Below, one piece after another: positions 46,976-59,699 of a DNA stretch of 64,000 nt. Where the stretch lies: NCBI RefSeq assembly GCF_019925205.1, contig NC_083568.1:30750393-30814392 (forward strand), in the 5' to 3' direction. Within the stretch, counting starts at the first letter, position 1. Each line of letters starts with the position of its first letter. The notes beneath the pieces were generated by a model, which worked only from the letters and a program-made list of their open reading frames with translations, searched no databases and was not told where the DNA came from. The translations under genes and the position numbers were made by a program. This stretch comes from Metopolophium dirhodum (taxonomy: Eukaryota > Arthropoda > Insecta > Hemiptera > Aphididae).

Positions 46976-47489
46976 TTAAAGAATGTGATATACCTAGGTA
47001 ACCTATCGATCAATTCTAAAACAGAAACTTAACCTAGGCACAAATAATATCACAATATCAAATAGTGAAATGTGAAAATTTGAAGAAAATTTCCCTTAGG
47101 TATATCCCGTAAAACCCCCCCCCCCCCAAAAAAACGTACGTTTGAGGTGTTCTCTAGGTATGATCTGCTATGTACTTACAAATCATATTAAATAACATTA
47201 ATCATTATGTATTTTCTTATTTTATTAGGTAGGTATAAAAACCTACCTTCCTACTTATAAAAGTATTGCCTAATCATTGATTTCAAATTTTAAAAACTAT
47301 TCTACTATAACAATAAATTAACAGTTGTAGGCAAAGTATTATAATTTAAGGTATTTTTCATAATTTTTGCACACCTATAAAAACTGGATTTTAAAAATTA
47401 CTATACGTCTAGCGGGTATATAAGTTTGTCTGACAATAAATATTTACATTAGGTCTACCGCCTCAACAGAATAGAAGGACAAGACTTAC

Positions 47490-47600
47490 GTAATTATTTA
47501 TTCTTCCGGCGAAACGCGTTCCCTTCGAGTGTATAATATTGTAATGTCTAGTGTCAGAGCTGTGCATCTCCGCCAAGGAAAATGCAACGCGCGTCTTCAT
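47490..47600 (-). CDS. First-exon-like unit B (MKTRVAF...)
   Basis: An ATG at 47598-47600 opens 37 codons: MKTRVAFSLAEMHSS, then HYNIIHSKGTRFAGRINNY, ending exactly at GTAAGTC. It aligns with unit A at both ends (MK-x-VS/F at the start, F-x-GR-x-x-x-Y at the donor) with an extra middle part. The frame is open without stops. Confidence 0.35.
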
Positions 47601-47759
47601 ATCTCCGATCCAAAAGTTCAGTCTGGAAGTATTGAGATTAATGACATTTATAAAAATAGGCACCTAGTTTAATAACCAGAATGGAACGAAATATGTGAGT
47701 ACGTATTGAAATCGCTGTTCGTCTCAGACGATTGTCATTTGCCATAGATTATTTATAAT

Positions 47760-50500
47760 TATAACCTCACCGTCCTAATCATAGAAAATATATATATGGT
47801 CCTAACCGATGGATGATGGATATTTTTACATTATCTTCAAAAAAACATTTATTTGTTTCTACTAGACGCAAATGCGGTAAATTGAATTCAAATTTATAAT
47901 ATAGATAACGGGTTTTTTTACTTGGTAACCATTCATTTATTACTTGGTTTATTAACAAATTCTAATTGATATAAAATAGTAATTGAATAAAAATAGTTTT
48001 ATTGATCCCAATATTTAAAAATAATGTTTCAAATAAAATAATAAAAAAAATTTAAGAAATACCTATTAATTAATATGTATTACCTGAATAACAAAATAAC
48101 TAAATAAATTCGTAGCTTAATAAAATGTCCAGAAAAATTAAAAGTCCAATTTAAACGAATATAAAATATAATTTAGATAGGTGTATACTGTATAGGTAGT
48201 GTATTCGTTATATTTTGAGTTTCATTATAGGACATCAGTCAATCAGATGCTATTTAATATTTTAAAATAAAAAACTTCGACAATAATTCCATATTGGCAA
48301 GTGTTGTTTTCTATAACTGAAGACCGAAGTTATAGTATCGAGCATAATGGGTACGTAAAAAAATAGAAATATAATTTTAAAAAATTACCTTTATTTAATT
48401 GTATTTAATTTTTTTTTAATAAGTTTTTATAATATTGACTTCAACCCATATAAATGTTCTTATTTCATTTTTTCAATTCGTTGATAATATATGAAACGAA
48501 TTCTTTGCTTGGAAAGCAATGTTTAGAAAATTCAGAAAATGCAGTTTATATTTAAATCCGTGGCCTAATTATAAATAATAATTTCTGATGCATTGATGCT
48601 GAAGAGTGAGAGAGGTGCACAATCAGCCGAACCGAAATCTAACATCTTAAACGCTTAATATAAACAATTTTTCACACACGCGTCATGGTATGAAAATAAA
48701 AAATATTTATAATTAATATTTATACCGATTTTCTACCGATTTATACCGATCTTCTATATTAATAATAATTATAAATATATAGCAATAACAAATCATTTTC
48801 GAGTAGCGGCCAACCGGGAAAGTTCCCAGTATCCCGCCGGCCCAGTCCGCTCCTGGTTCATATTGTAACCGAAAAATCTAAATAATCTATTATAAACACA
48901 GTTACTTTTTACGGATATTATAAGTTAAAATTTGGACAAAATTACATATTAAAACCAAAAATAACGATTTTAGTTATTTTGTTGTAATTTAAAAATAGTA
49001 AGTATTCGCGGATTTATGAAACTTTTAGAGTATATTATTATAATTTATAGACACGATGACACTTTCAAATGTTATTATTTGGGCAAAAATGACTTTAACC
49101 TACTATTGTAGGTGCTAATGTCTAATAGTAAAATAAATTACTTTAATCTCAATATTATTTATTAGTTAACGATGTCTTTGCTCAGGATCGTTTTTCGTTT
49201 GTTCGTTTTGTATTTTAATAATTTATACATAGATATATTATTATTACTAATAATTATAGTAGGTGTGTTTGTTTTATTTCATTAATTAATTTAATACTAG
49301 ATATTATACGATTATAATAATATGATATGGGTATTATTTAAATTATTATTTTCGTTTATCAATTTAATTATTGATTAAGGTGGTGAATAGATATCAGAAG
49401 CACAATAATATTTTTTTAAGAGCATATTGTATTTTATGAATTATTAAATAAAAATGTGATTACTGGATTTTAGAGGTACAGTAAATTCATCAAATACTAT
49501 AATACCAACTAGATTTCTAAAACTCCGAGTCCATAATCTTAGATTCTGAGCGGATCGATGACTGTATTAATTTTACAATGATGTGTTCTTTATTTTTTAA
49601 TATTTTTAATTATTTTTTCTTGGTGGTCTGTGTAAACGATAAGTATTCGTAATAAAGATTCAATTTTCATATATAATATTATTTTATAGGCACTCAGTAT
49701 ATGTAATCATATGTTTATTTTTAGTTTAGTTTAGTTGTAGGTATTTAGTAAATAATAATAGGTATACGAAATTGTTTTTTCGAATAGCAATTTATTGTTT
49801 GTATTAGTACCTACACCATAATAGGGAACTAAAATTTTGTAAATGATGTACAAATGTATTTTTGGTGTTTTAAGGCTGCTGTAAGATCAATTTATGAGAA
49901 TCCTTGCATTAAATTGTTAGGATTATTTGATATGAATAATTATTTTATTACATATAGGTAAGTCGATCAGAAACTATATTTACACTGAATGTTAATAGTA
50001 AAAAGCTATTAAAATATCTATTATTTGTATTTATTTGTTAATAATAATTAAGACTTAAATATTAGCAGTAATCTTTTTCCTTTCACAAAATGTTTTTTAA
50101 TTATTTTTAATTTAATTTACATTTATACGTTTGGCATTTATCCCAAAGTTATCTCTGAATAATAATTCAATGATTCAATTAAATAGTTACATTATATGGA
50201 TTATAAAAACTACAGTTTCCAGCTTCTACTACAACATTGTTTTATGTTTTTAATTTTTTAAATTCAGTCTGCACCTTGTGTCGGTGATTTTACACGTAAT
50301 ATAATAAAATTGATACTAGTGATGAGTAGGTACCTGATTGTTTAATCAAATTATTTACACGATTTCAATAAAAAAATATCTATGAAGTATAAACATCCGC
50401 ATTTCTATTAACTATAAATTCATAATTGTATGAGCTATACATGTTACATATATTTTTCGAAAAAATTATTTAAAAAAACAAGAATAATTCCTATTTTACG
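47760..50500. other. Intergenic, no gene seen
   Basis: AT-rich. 48839-48855 (CCCAGTCCGCTCCTGG) is a lone end related to the MITE at 51120-51480, and 49539-49610 is a plus-strand fragment of the aphid-type repeat (TTAGATTCTGAGCGG). No gene. Confidence 0.45.
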
Positions 50501-50561
50501 CCTAATTTAAGTCTAAAAAGTAAATGTAAAATAGTAGGCAATAATATGAAAACAAACTTAC

Positions 50562-50632
50562 TCGTAAACATCTACTCTTCCGGTGAAACGTAGCTAGAGT
50601 GCCGCCATCGCCGAAGAAACAGCCATCTTCAT
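50562..50632 (-). pseudogene. First-exon-like unit C (broken)
   Basis: An ATG at 50630-50632 gives MKMAVSSAMAAL, followed by an in-frame TAG. After the stop the frame continues RFTGRVDVY and reaches the donor GTAAGTTTG. The intron start and acceptor-like TTACTTTTTAG-ACTTAAATTAG match unit A. Upstream, CTATGGCAATCGTC and GGCGACGG align with the region upstream of unit B. Confidence 0.35.
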
Positions 50633-51119
50633 CCATCTCCATCTAATCATCTCACTCCGATGAACTGAAACTTGAAAGTATCGAAATACTTTATGAAAAT
50701 AACCTGATCATAATGAAATTTGCGAGTTTTTATTAAAACTTACATTATAATATGTACGGTTTAACGAACTGTCTGTTTATATTAGTGGCTTATTGTTTTT
50801 TTGTTCACTGAAATCAAAATATATTATATTTATAATACAATAGTATTTGCTGAAATTATTAGAATTGTTAACCGTCGCCGACGAATTTCGACAATTGACG
50901 ATTGCCATAGATATTATAAAATATATTGTTTATTATGATAAATCCATAGAACTTATATATTAATGTATTATCTAGTACTATCAGTATTATCAGTACCTAT
51001 ACGGTATATTGATAAATCGTATGTTCTTTTACAGAAATCTTTGTCATCTGCAATGCACCTATTCTGGTTTTCTATTTCAATTATAGTTCGCATGCCAAAT
51101 TTAACTATACAAACTGGTC

Positions 51120-51480
51120 CAGGCGTGGACTGGCTGGTATGCTGGGATGCTACAAGGGATGCTGTAAAATATAAAATATATTTGCCTAATATTATTTATT
51201 ATATATTTAAAGACTCTAGACACCTAATGAACAACAGATTGTTACCAACTTACGATTACTAGTAATCTATAATATTGTACAACTTTGATTGAAAGTTTTT
51301 TGTAACTTGGTACTTATTTACGTGTTTAACGTATATTCAATATTTTTTCAAAACAAAATAAAATATAGGTATTAATATTTTATAAATAATCTACATGTAT
51401 TAAATTCGCCCCAACGATTTATGTTATTTGCCCTTTAAATTGTGTAGCATCCCGTGCCCTATTTTACCAGTCCGCGCCTG
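51120..51480. mobile_element. MITE, 361 bp, ends CAGGCGTGGACTGG
   Basis: Left end CAGGCGTGGACTGG (51120-51133) and right end CCAGTCCGCGCCTG (51467-51480) are inverted with one mismatch. The inner words GGGATGCTACA and TGTAGCATCCC continue the pairing. Target duplication not preserved. CAG/CTG ends fit hAT. The 99-codon ORF reading into it is chance. Confidence 0.7.
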
Positions 51481-51568
51481 GCCATATGTTTGAGCTAGGA
51501 CGTCAGCATCGCGGGCGGACCCGCAGAAACCGTTCCGAGGTTTCAGGGTCCGGCGGTGCGCGCGCCGG

Positions 51569-51731
51569 GACGAAAACCACGGAGAGTCCGCCGAATCATT
51601 CAGGTTTTCGTCTGCTCGGCAACGGAGGACGCAGACGCGGCAATGTCGGCATTTCCACCGGACGAAAACCGCGGAGAGCTTTGGAATCGCAACGTTGCGG
51701 TCCGCCGATGCTCTCTGGTTTTCGTCCGGTG
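51569..51731. other. CpG-rich double hairpin built on GACGAAAACC
   Basis: The ten-base word GACGAAAACC occurs at 51569-51578 and 51661-51670, and its complement GGTTTTCGTC at 51603-51612 and 51717-51726. The second pair extends to an almost perfect 22-base stem (51656-51679 with 51710-51731). Confidence 0.65.
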
Positions 51732-51984
51732 AAAATCCCGCCGGCCGAGTCTCGAACGCCTACAGCCGATTCTTAAAGCGCAAATAAAAATGGCCGCCTC
51801 GGCTCGCTCAGTGTTTTTGGTCTGCGCCGCCGTCGACGTCTTTGTCGCAGTGTGTCGCACGGTCTCGTCTTCGCAGCACTCCGTCGTTGTCGTCGTCGTC
51901 GTGCACTAGCCGCTCGCCGCCAACCGTCCCGTCCCGTCGCCCGGCCGGGCCTTGCCCTCCGTCACGATGGTCGTCACCCGCGAG

Positions 51985-52115
51985 CAAGCGGCGCCGTCGA
52001 CTCCGCTCGTCCACCCGTTGGACCGACCGGGAGAACGTGTAGTGGTGACCAGTAGCCCACACTTCGCCATCGCGTACCACTCCCCCCGTGCTTATATTGT
52101 GTCTCGTCTGGTGTT
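51985..52115 (+). repeat. GC-rich dispersed repeat, copy 3
   Basis: GCGAGCAAGCGGCGCCGTCG, GAACGTGTAGTGGTGACC, CGCGTACCACTCCCCCC and GTCTCGTCTGGTG follow the order of copies at 28290 and 31490. It ends in a T run (52116-) after CTGGTG, where copy 1 and copy 2 continue. Confidence 0.65.
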
Positions 52116-52129
52116 TTTTTTTTTCTTAT

Positions 52130-53235
52130 TATTTACCTACCTATATTACTATTGTTTGTGTTGAAATTTTGTCTTTTTCGTTTTTTTTTTTTATTTTCAT
52201 AAATTATTTTTTTGGTTGTTTGCAACTTTGCGCAACAAACTTTCAAAATTGTTAAAAAAAACTATTTCTTTATTATAATAAATTTTTTATAATAAAGTCA
52301 CTTATTTCGTTGATATTGTGTTTTATTTTTTTCGTGTTAAGAAATATACTTTTAGATTTATTTATTACAACAGAATAATGTTCATCACTGAACATGCTCG
52401 TGTGATAACCAACAGTGTTTGTTAAATTATAAATCTCAAAAAATATATTGAGGTTTTGGTTACGTGAACGTATAGTAGTTTACCGGTGTATGTGAATGTG
52501 ACCGTTATGAAAATTAACCGAGGTAGTATTACCTATAATAATAAAAATAATAATAATTTATTCTATTTTTATTGGCCAAGAAATTACAATTTTCAGTTTG
52601 TAAATAAATATAGCATAGACGCATAGTTAAATGGCCCATCTCACTACTGAGCGTTACCTCTATACTAGAGTGCTATTAAGAGACATTTATACGTTTTATA
52701 ATATTTTATATTTCCGTAAAAACTGCGTCTATATTTGACTATATAATTCAAAAACAAAAATATACATACCTAGTATTATAGTAGTTATTAACCCATTAGC
52801 GCCGGAGTTTTTTTATTTACAATTTTAACCAAAATTTTGTTGAAAATGTATATATTATACCTCAAAAATGATTGTAATAAATCTATGTTGCCATATGGCA
52901 ATGCACGGCGTTTTAATGGGTTAATAAGTAAAATAACAATAACAATTAATAGTAATAAATGGATATATAAAGAAGAACAATAAAAATGGAATAGATAAAT
53001 AAGTAGATTACATTATAATATACGCTGGTAAAATTGTGAAAATGTAAAATAGACAAAATAATCAATATTACAAGAGACACCGACTGTATAATAGTAATAC
53101 ACTTTAGTACACTAGACAGACACACAGTAGAGAACAAGAGTACGAATCACGGTGATAACTAAATATTATGATTAATGACAAATAATAATCAATCAATGTT
53201 TCAAGTTTTCAACCAACTAATGAGCTGGGGCTGGA
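52130..53235. other. Intergenic, no gene seen
   Basis: T-rich then AT-rich; no recognisable gene. Confidence 0.4.
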
Positions 53236-54545
53236 TAATAATAATAATAATAATAATAATAATATTTATTTAGCAAACAAACAAGATAAAACAAAATATA
53301 CAAACAAATTATAGTAGGTTTGCAAGCTCATCCAATAAGCATAGATATGCTTGTAGACGGATGAGCTGGGTTCATGTTATGTGTATTATAAAAGTATACA
53401 AATAAAATAAAAAAGAAAGAAAAAAAAGTTCAACATTAAGAGTAGTTACTTAAAATTATCATTGAACTAAAAAGTGGACATTTACAACCAAGATAAAATA
53501 GTGTTAATATGTTTCTTATACTTATTAAAATTATCAAAATTAGTTAAATTAATATTATATTTACGAAGCAACAGAATTCCTTTAATCATTGGACTTTGTG
53601 TTCCAAAATTAGTATTATTTCGTGGAATAATTAAATTACAATTGATTTTTGTTCTAGTATTATAACAATGCAAAGGCTGAAATGGACCTATATTTACTTT
53701 AAATATATACAATAAAATCGCCCGTTCATAAACTTGAAAGATAGTTCTAACTTTCAACTCTGAGTAAATTGAACAAGTTGGATACAATTTTGGTTTTCCA
53801 AGTATAGTTTTAATCATTAAATTAATTGTAATAGATAAAACATTTATATGTGTGGAGTATGTACATCCCCATATTGAAATACCGTACGAGAAAATAGATT
53901 GTACAAGAGCTAAATAGATAATTCTAAGAGTTTTAATATCTAACATATTTTTGAGCAATCGGAACTTATATAATAATTTTCTAATAATACTATTTACATG
54001 ATAAATATGTTCAATAAATTTTAGTCTATGGTCTAATTTTACTCCAAGATATTTAATACAATAAACTCTATCCAAAGGTAAACACTCACAAGGGTTATCT
54101 AGATATTTACATTTATAAGAGTGTACACACAGAGAAAAATCAGTATTTTTAATATGTGAACTATTTGTAATATTAAAGACAATATATTTAGATTTAGATA
54201 AATTTAGCTGTAAATTATTATTATCACACCAGTCTTTTACTACAGATAGACAGTTATTAGCTGTTTTATATAAATTTTCATAGTCATGACTTTTAATCAG
54301 AATAACTGTATCGTCAGCATAACAAAAAATTTCAGCATTAAGCTTTATATTTAAAAGTCCATTTATGTATATGATGAATAAGACAGGGCCAAGTACTGTA
54401 CCTTGAGGTACTGAGAAACAATTTGTCTTTACATCACTAAGTAATCCGTTTATTCTTACTTGTTGAGGTCTGCCAGAGATAAATGATTTAATTAAATTGA
54501 GAGATAAAAAATGAGGATAGTTACGTAATATTGTAAAATATACCC
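53236..54545 (-). pseudogene. Non-LTR retrotransposon fragment: RT C-terminal half
   Basis: The frame is open from 54555 down to the stop at 53482 (about 355 codons) with no ATG at its start, so it is 5'-truncated near 54545. It contains SGRPQQVRINGLLSD, SVPQGTVLGPVLFIIYING, the catalytic FCYADDTVIL (YADD at 54310-54321), KYLGVKLDHRLKF and SIFSYGISIWG. These are the palm and thumb of a Jockey-superfamily-like RT. The 3' end carries an (ATT)n tail on the element strand ((TAA)n at 53236-53266 on the plus strand), which non-LTR elements of several clades use. The frame shows no internal stop, so the insertion is comparatively young. Confidence 0.85.
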
Positions 54546-54932
54546 ACCGATCGCACTATCGGCCGTATGGGCCAATGTTCTGGGAAAGTGTAGAGCTGGT
54601 TGTTATTGAGAATTTTCGATATACGAGCGGGATAATTCCCATATTATATTTCGTGTAAACAATTAAATATTAATAATAATATTCTAGTTCCTAAATATGA
54701 GTCTAGATGTAGTCATGTTATATAATTTATAAACTTGTATAAACATATTCTGACATTCTGTCGACATTTACAATAGTTGATAATTTGTTTTTAGAAAAAA
54801 ATAGAACAAAATTTAATGCATTACAGAATATACTTAATTATAAATTGTTATAAGTATTGAAAAAAAATTCATGGGGGGGGATCTATCCCCCTCATTCCCT
54901 CCCACCCGTTTGACCACCACTGGACTACACAT

Positions 54933-56940
54933 CAGTGGATATTTTAAGAAATTATCACTGGGCGACATAAAAAAAAAAAATCCATGCTGACTATCAAAAT
55001 CAACATATTATGAGCTTATAAAAAACTTTTCAGTATTAAATATTATAGAAAACATCACCTATATCTAACAATACCATCAAAACTCACAACACATAAATAA
55101 TTACAAATAATTTATGAGTTAGGTAAATTAATTCTTATTAATTACAAAAAATGGAATCAATATTGTCAATGACATACAATATACATAATAAATAACACTA
55201 TAAAAATAGATATAAGAATTAAAATTATATTATTTTTTTAAACTTTTTCAAAGAACTTTTGTTACTTTTAACCAACTTAAATAAAGATAGTTACATTTTT
55301 TTCCATGTTATTTATATAGTAACTTGTGTCTTATGAGTTACTTTATTTTATTGTCACGTTAAGTTAATTTTATTCCTAAACCACAGATCAAAATATATTA
55401 CATTTGGTAAAAATTAATTTAAAAAAAAAAAATTTATAATAATCCACAGTATTAAATATTATATTAATTAGGTACCTAATAAATAATAATTTATAATAAT
55501 AGTTATTATATTGAATATTCACAGAAATTAACAGAACATTAATTATATTACACCAATAGGTACTATTTTTACTAGTATTTATAACCAATGGTAATTTATT
55601 AAGTTATACGTATCATATTATTGTAATAACGTAGAATTAGATAAAATAAAAATACAAATATAAATACGACTCCTGTCGATAGTTATATTAAAATAGTAAA
55701 AGTTAGCTATTGTAAAATTACGCTATTACCTTCCTCCAGGTGTTCGGAGGGCTCTCGAGATCGTGTATTCGAGAATTATATCAAATACACCGTACAATAT
55801 AATTTTATGGATAAAAGCACATAGAACGCATTGACTGCAATCAACATAAAATATTATATCATATGTCTTACCTGATTCGCAGTTGTTCGTAGACAATATT
55901 GTAAGAGTTTTAGGTTTTAGATAAAATAAAGTACTACTTCAGATACACAAATTGAATTAACGAACGCACTGATTATTGCTTGCATAAGAAGTCCAGATTG
56001 TCGCTCGTTGAAATCGGTTTCTTTGGTACTTGAGAGGTTGTTACTTCGGTGGTTGGTGCTCATGCACTGGTTTAAGGGACGGACGCGAGGATGCTGACCA
56101 GAGAGTGGAGGGTGGCTTTGTCACTAACTTATTGTGGGCCTGGGAACTAGATTATTCTTTGGCGTCAGCATAAAATAAGGTCACACACATCCTACGTAAT
56201 ATTGTTATGAGTGCGTGTCGAATTATTAGTTGTCGTTGTCAATGGTTTTATTTGATGCGACCGATTTCTACAAGCGACAGTCTGGCTGTTGTTTATTAAT
56301 CTGTACAATTTTAGTTTATTATAATGGTGTGTGAGCATATCATTACATTATCAAAGTATATATATTTCCTTTAGTATTTTTGTATTTTGTAATATATTAT
56401 AATTATTGAAAATAGGTACTGTATTTAGTTTAAGTCCAAGTATAAAATATTAGATTTTAAATTATTTTATATTTACCGAAAGTCGTCCTGTTGTCGTAAT
56501 ATCGTATGACGTATTACCTTGAAGAGTGAAGACTTAAACGTTTAAACTGTTTAAAGGTTCAACGTGAAATAATTATTTAGCTAATAGCATGTAGGAACAA
56601 GGACTAAAATAAAATCAAAAACAATCAATTTGTAGATATTTGCCGGGACTACATACGGCCAGATAAAACATGTCGCATTGTCGCGTGCCGCGTGAAATAA
56701 ATCACTTTTTTGGATTATATTATTCTATGGATAAGTACTGCCTACGGTAAACGGTCACATGGATTTTCTATTAAACATAATAAATAATCATTAAATACAA
56801 TTTTATAATAATTTCAAACATCGGTATTTTTACAAAAAATGGTTGTCGCCCAGTAATTAAATATATCATCTACTAGGCGACAAAAAGCATTCTCTAGGCG
56901 ACATTTCTGTCGCCCAGTATATTAGTTGAAATATCCACTG
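54933..56940 (-). mobile_element. hAT-like element, 2008 bp, with perfect target duplication
   Basis: Ends CAGTGGATATTT (54933-) and AAATATCCACTG (-56940) are exact inverted repeats, flanked by CTACACAT at 54925-54932 and 56941-56948. Just inside, the word CTGGGCGACA or CTAGGCGACA recurs: once on the left (54956 on) and four times in alternating orientation on the right (56845-56916), as expected of transposase-binding subterminal motifs. The interior has no transposase ORF. About 55730-56290 is less AT-rich and on the minus strand looks like a promoter and 5' leader ending in GAATCAG-GTAAGAC, a candidate splice donor. I infer an internally deleted copy whose 5' end is at 56940. Confidence 0.8.
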
Positions 56941-57657
56941 CTACACATATGATGTATATTGTAATGTCTAAAATTACCTTTCTAAATTGTAATCCTGTAT
57001 CATTTTCGTATACATTCAATATTTAAGTACCTATAGCGAGTGTAATGCACAAATCGATCGTCAATCGGTAAATGAATAAATACATTTTAATTACAATAAA
57101 TTATAATTATAAATACGCGTCCAGAAACCAACTCGGTGGGTGACAGCTAGGCGTCGGGCAACGGCCCTATAACCAGTGACTCGCACGCACGCACAGACAT
57201 CCATCACAGCTGCTGCAGAGTTGGTTTCATGATCTGTTATTATTATTTTTCATCAGAACCTTGGTACCGGTCAATCGATTAATAATAACAATAATATTAT
57301 ACTATATCTAAAGGTTAGGTTAGATTCTACCATTAGTTTTTCGCACTCAACCTATTATACACCACCACTGTTTAAAGACACATTTACTTCATTTAATTCA
57401 GACTGATCGTATTCGGAAAAAATCAAAACAATTAGGCTTTTGTAAAACAACCATCAATTTATTCTTAAATAATTTACAATTTATTTTTATTTAATGAGGT
57501 ATGTAGGTTTTTTTTTTTTAATATTTAATATAGTCTTCTGTATTTGACAATAATTACTCAATAAAATCAAATGTATTTTAAGACAAATTTTAAAAGTATT
57601 TCGCCAATTCCTGATTTACACTCTTGTTATTGTTTGTGTTCAACCGGTCGATTACCG

Positions 57658-58230
57658 TCGAGTAGAAACGCTGGTTTTGGATATCAGGGAATGTCCGGAT
57701 TATGGACATACTATGCACTGAGGACGACGAGAGGACATTTTTCGGCGGACTGTCGGACCAGGACGCCTGGCGGCCACCGAGCCACCCCCGCGGGGGGGTT
57801 CTCGTCAGGCCGCGACGACGGCGTGAGGTGCACTACAACAAGCGGCCGAACCAAGCCGGCAGTTTTCTGGAGAGGAGGGTGCTCTGGTGCTCGACGGCGA
57901 TTTCTATGGCATGCAGCGGCGGCAGCAGCCTTCACGGGACCAAGCAGAGGACGGGTCTGGAAATCAGCCTTTGCCGGAGGACCACCACCATGGAAATGCT
58001 GCCCGCGTCCGCGAAACCGGCCCGAGTGTTCGTTCTGGGGTCCGGCGGGCGGTCGGCCGGGCGGTTTGGACTAGAAAGCTTCCAGCTGCAGATCGAGGTG
58101 CGGCCCGTGCGTGCCGGACCCGGAGATGGTGACTAGAGGAGGAGGAGGAACTTTCGAAGACGACGGTGAAACTGATAAGAGGGTAAGATGGTTTGATGAC
58201 GATGGCAGTTCCGAGCAGTGTGATATGGCT
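57658..58230 (+). repeat. GC-rich inverted repeat, arm 1
   Basis: It aligns with the reverse complement of arm 2 (58490-59185): GGGAATGTCC, ACTG/CACCGAGGACGA, GGGCTGTCGGACC, ATGGC-TGCAGCGGCGGC, GGAAATCAGCC, CGGAGGACCACC, CATGGAAATGCTGCCCGCGTC, GAAACCGGCCCG, GGACTAGAAAGC and GGAGATGGTGAC. Both arms carry a GGTAAGA donor-like site near the same place (58183 here). Long ORFs exist in all frames. One frame shows matched peptides in both arms: MACSGG, LEIS, RRTT and EMVT with DGET. The product is not recognised. It may be a duplicated gene exon or a GC-rich mobile sequence. Confidence 0.7.
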
Positions 58231-58489
58231 TTAAGAATTCCGGCGAGGATTTCATTTGGAAGCTCGCCGGTCAATCGTGGGTATGCTGAAATTGTAATTT
58301 TACGATAATTATTAACAATTTCACTTTTAGTTCATAAATACTGTATGCTTATAACTTACGTTATAATGTGATGTGTTGTAATGTTGTCCGTTTGGTAATT
58401 GGTAGTATAGGTAATATTTGATTTGGATTTTGGACATGGGTTTGGCTGATCTATAAGTGCCGGCTTTTGCAGTGATGCATAAGTGTTAT

Positions 58490-59185
58490 GTAGTCATTTC
58501 TCTCGGAACTGCCACGTCTCTTCTTACCCCGTTCAGTTTCACCGTCACTCCGTTTGTTCCTCCTCAACTTCGACTCTGTTGTCACCATCTCCCGGTCCCG
58601 ACACCTGCAACTCTGGCACGCGCACCTCGACATCTGCAGCAGGCTTTCTAGTCCCGTTCGCCCGGCCGCTTTCCCGCCCCGACCACAGCAGAACGAACAC
58701 CGTCCTCGCTCACGGGCGGGCCGGTTTCCCTGACGCGGGCAGCATTTCCATGACATTATGCCTTCGGTGGTCCTCCGGCGGTGGCTGATCTCCAAAGTCG
58801 TCCTCGCCGATCCCGATCCTCTTCTTCGGCTGCTGCAAGTGCCGCCGCTGCACGCCATAGTTTTTTTATCCATCTCCACCGTCGAGCTCGCATCCTCCTC
58901 CTCTGCCGCCGGCCGTTCGACCGCATATTACGTTGTAGTACACCAATCCTAAGCCGTCGTCGCTGCCCAACGAGAACGTGGCCCGGTCACCGCAGAGGAG
59001 GCCGACCGCGTCCACTCGGGATCGGCCTCGTGGCGTCCGGGTCCGACAGCCCGCCGCTAGTCCTCTCTCTGTCCTCGGTGCAGTATGTCTCGTTATTGTA
59101 CGGGCGCCATTCCAGTCTGGCGCCACTCCATTTCCTGGACATTCCCCGATGGTTCTATCCAACTCAACCGGCGTTTCTCTCTATA
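58490..59185 (-). repeat. GC-rich inverted repeat, arm 2
   Basis: Partner of arm 1, about 260 bases away, with small insertions. The minus strand includes MACSGGTCSSRRRGS and GKAAGRTGLESLLQMS in one frame and GCRTRTPRGRS in another (arm 1: DCRTRTPGGHR). Since the matched peptides lie in different frames, protein conservation is not proven. Confidence 0.7.
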
Positions 59186-59699
59186 AGTTCGTCCGGTATG
59201 GGTTTGATCGGACGCCTGTGGTTAGTGTACGTAATTAATTTAAAAAACTTAAATTTAAATAAACAAATCTCGTTACTATGGTCCAAGATATTATTTATAA
59301 TATTATATTATTTCGTTTTTAGCATTTAAAATGGTAAAGTTGTTTATTCAATTATAGCCAGATACCTATTATATAGTTGTGTACCTACCTATATGTATAG
59401 TGTATTCGATATTAATGTTATACCTACCTAATAAGTTATAAGTTTTAGAATTAATATGATAATGAATAACGGATATAGATTATGGACATACGCTCAACTA
59501 AGGAGGCTGGAGTGGTGGAGTGGCCATGCGGAATATTCGATCGAAAACGGCAATGGGTCGTGTTGACGGTTGTTCAGCTATATATATTACATCGATTCGC
59601 GATTTCTGCAGATACCGGACTGGATAAAATTGTAATATAAAGAAACATTACATGTAGTAAGACTGAACCCACGTGAACAATATTCGTTTCGGAAAATTG

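Noticed and set aside
54541..54660. GC-containing sequence next to the truncated RT, considered as the element's 5' part
   Set aside because: It carries an in-frame stop (TAG at 54556-54558) and does not continue RT motifs; it appears to be flanking DNA.
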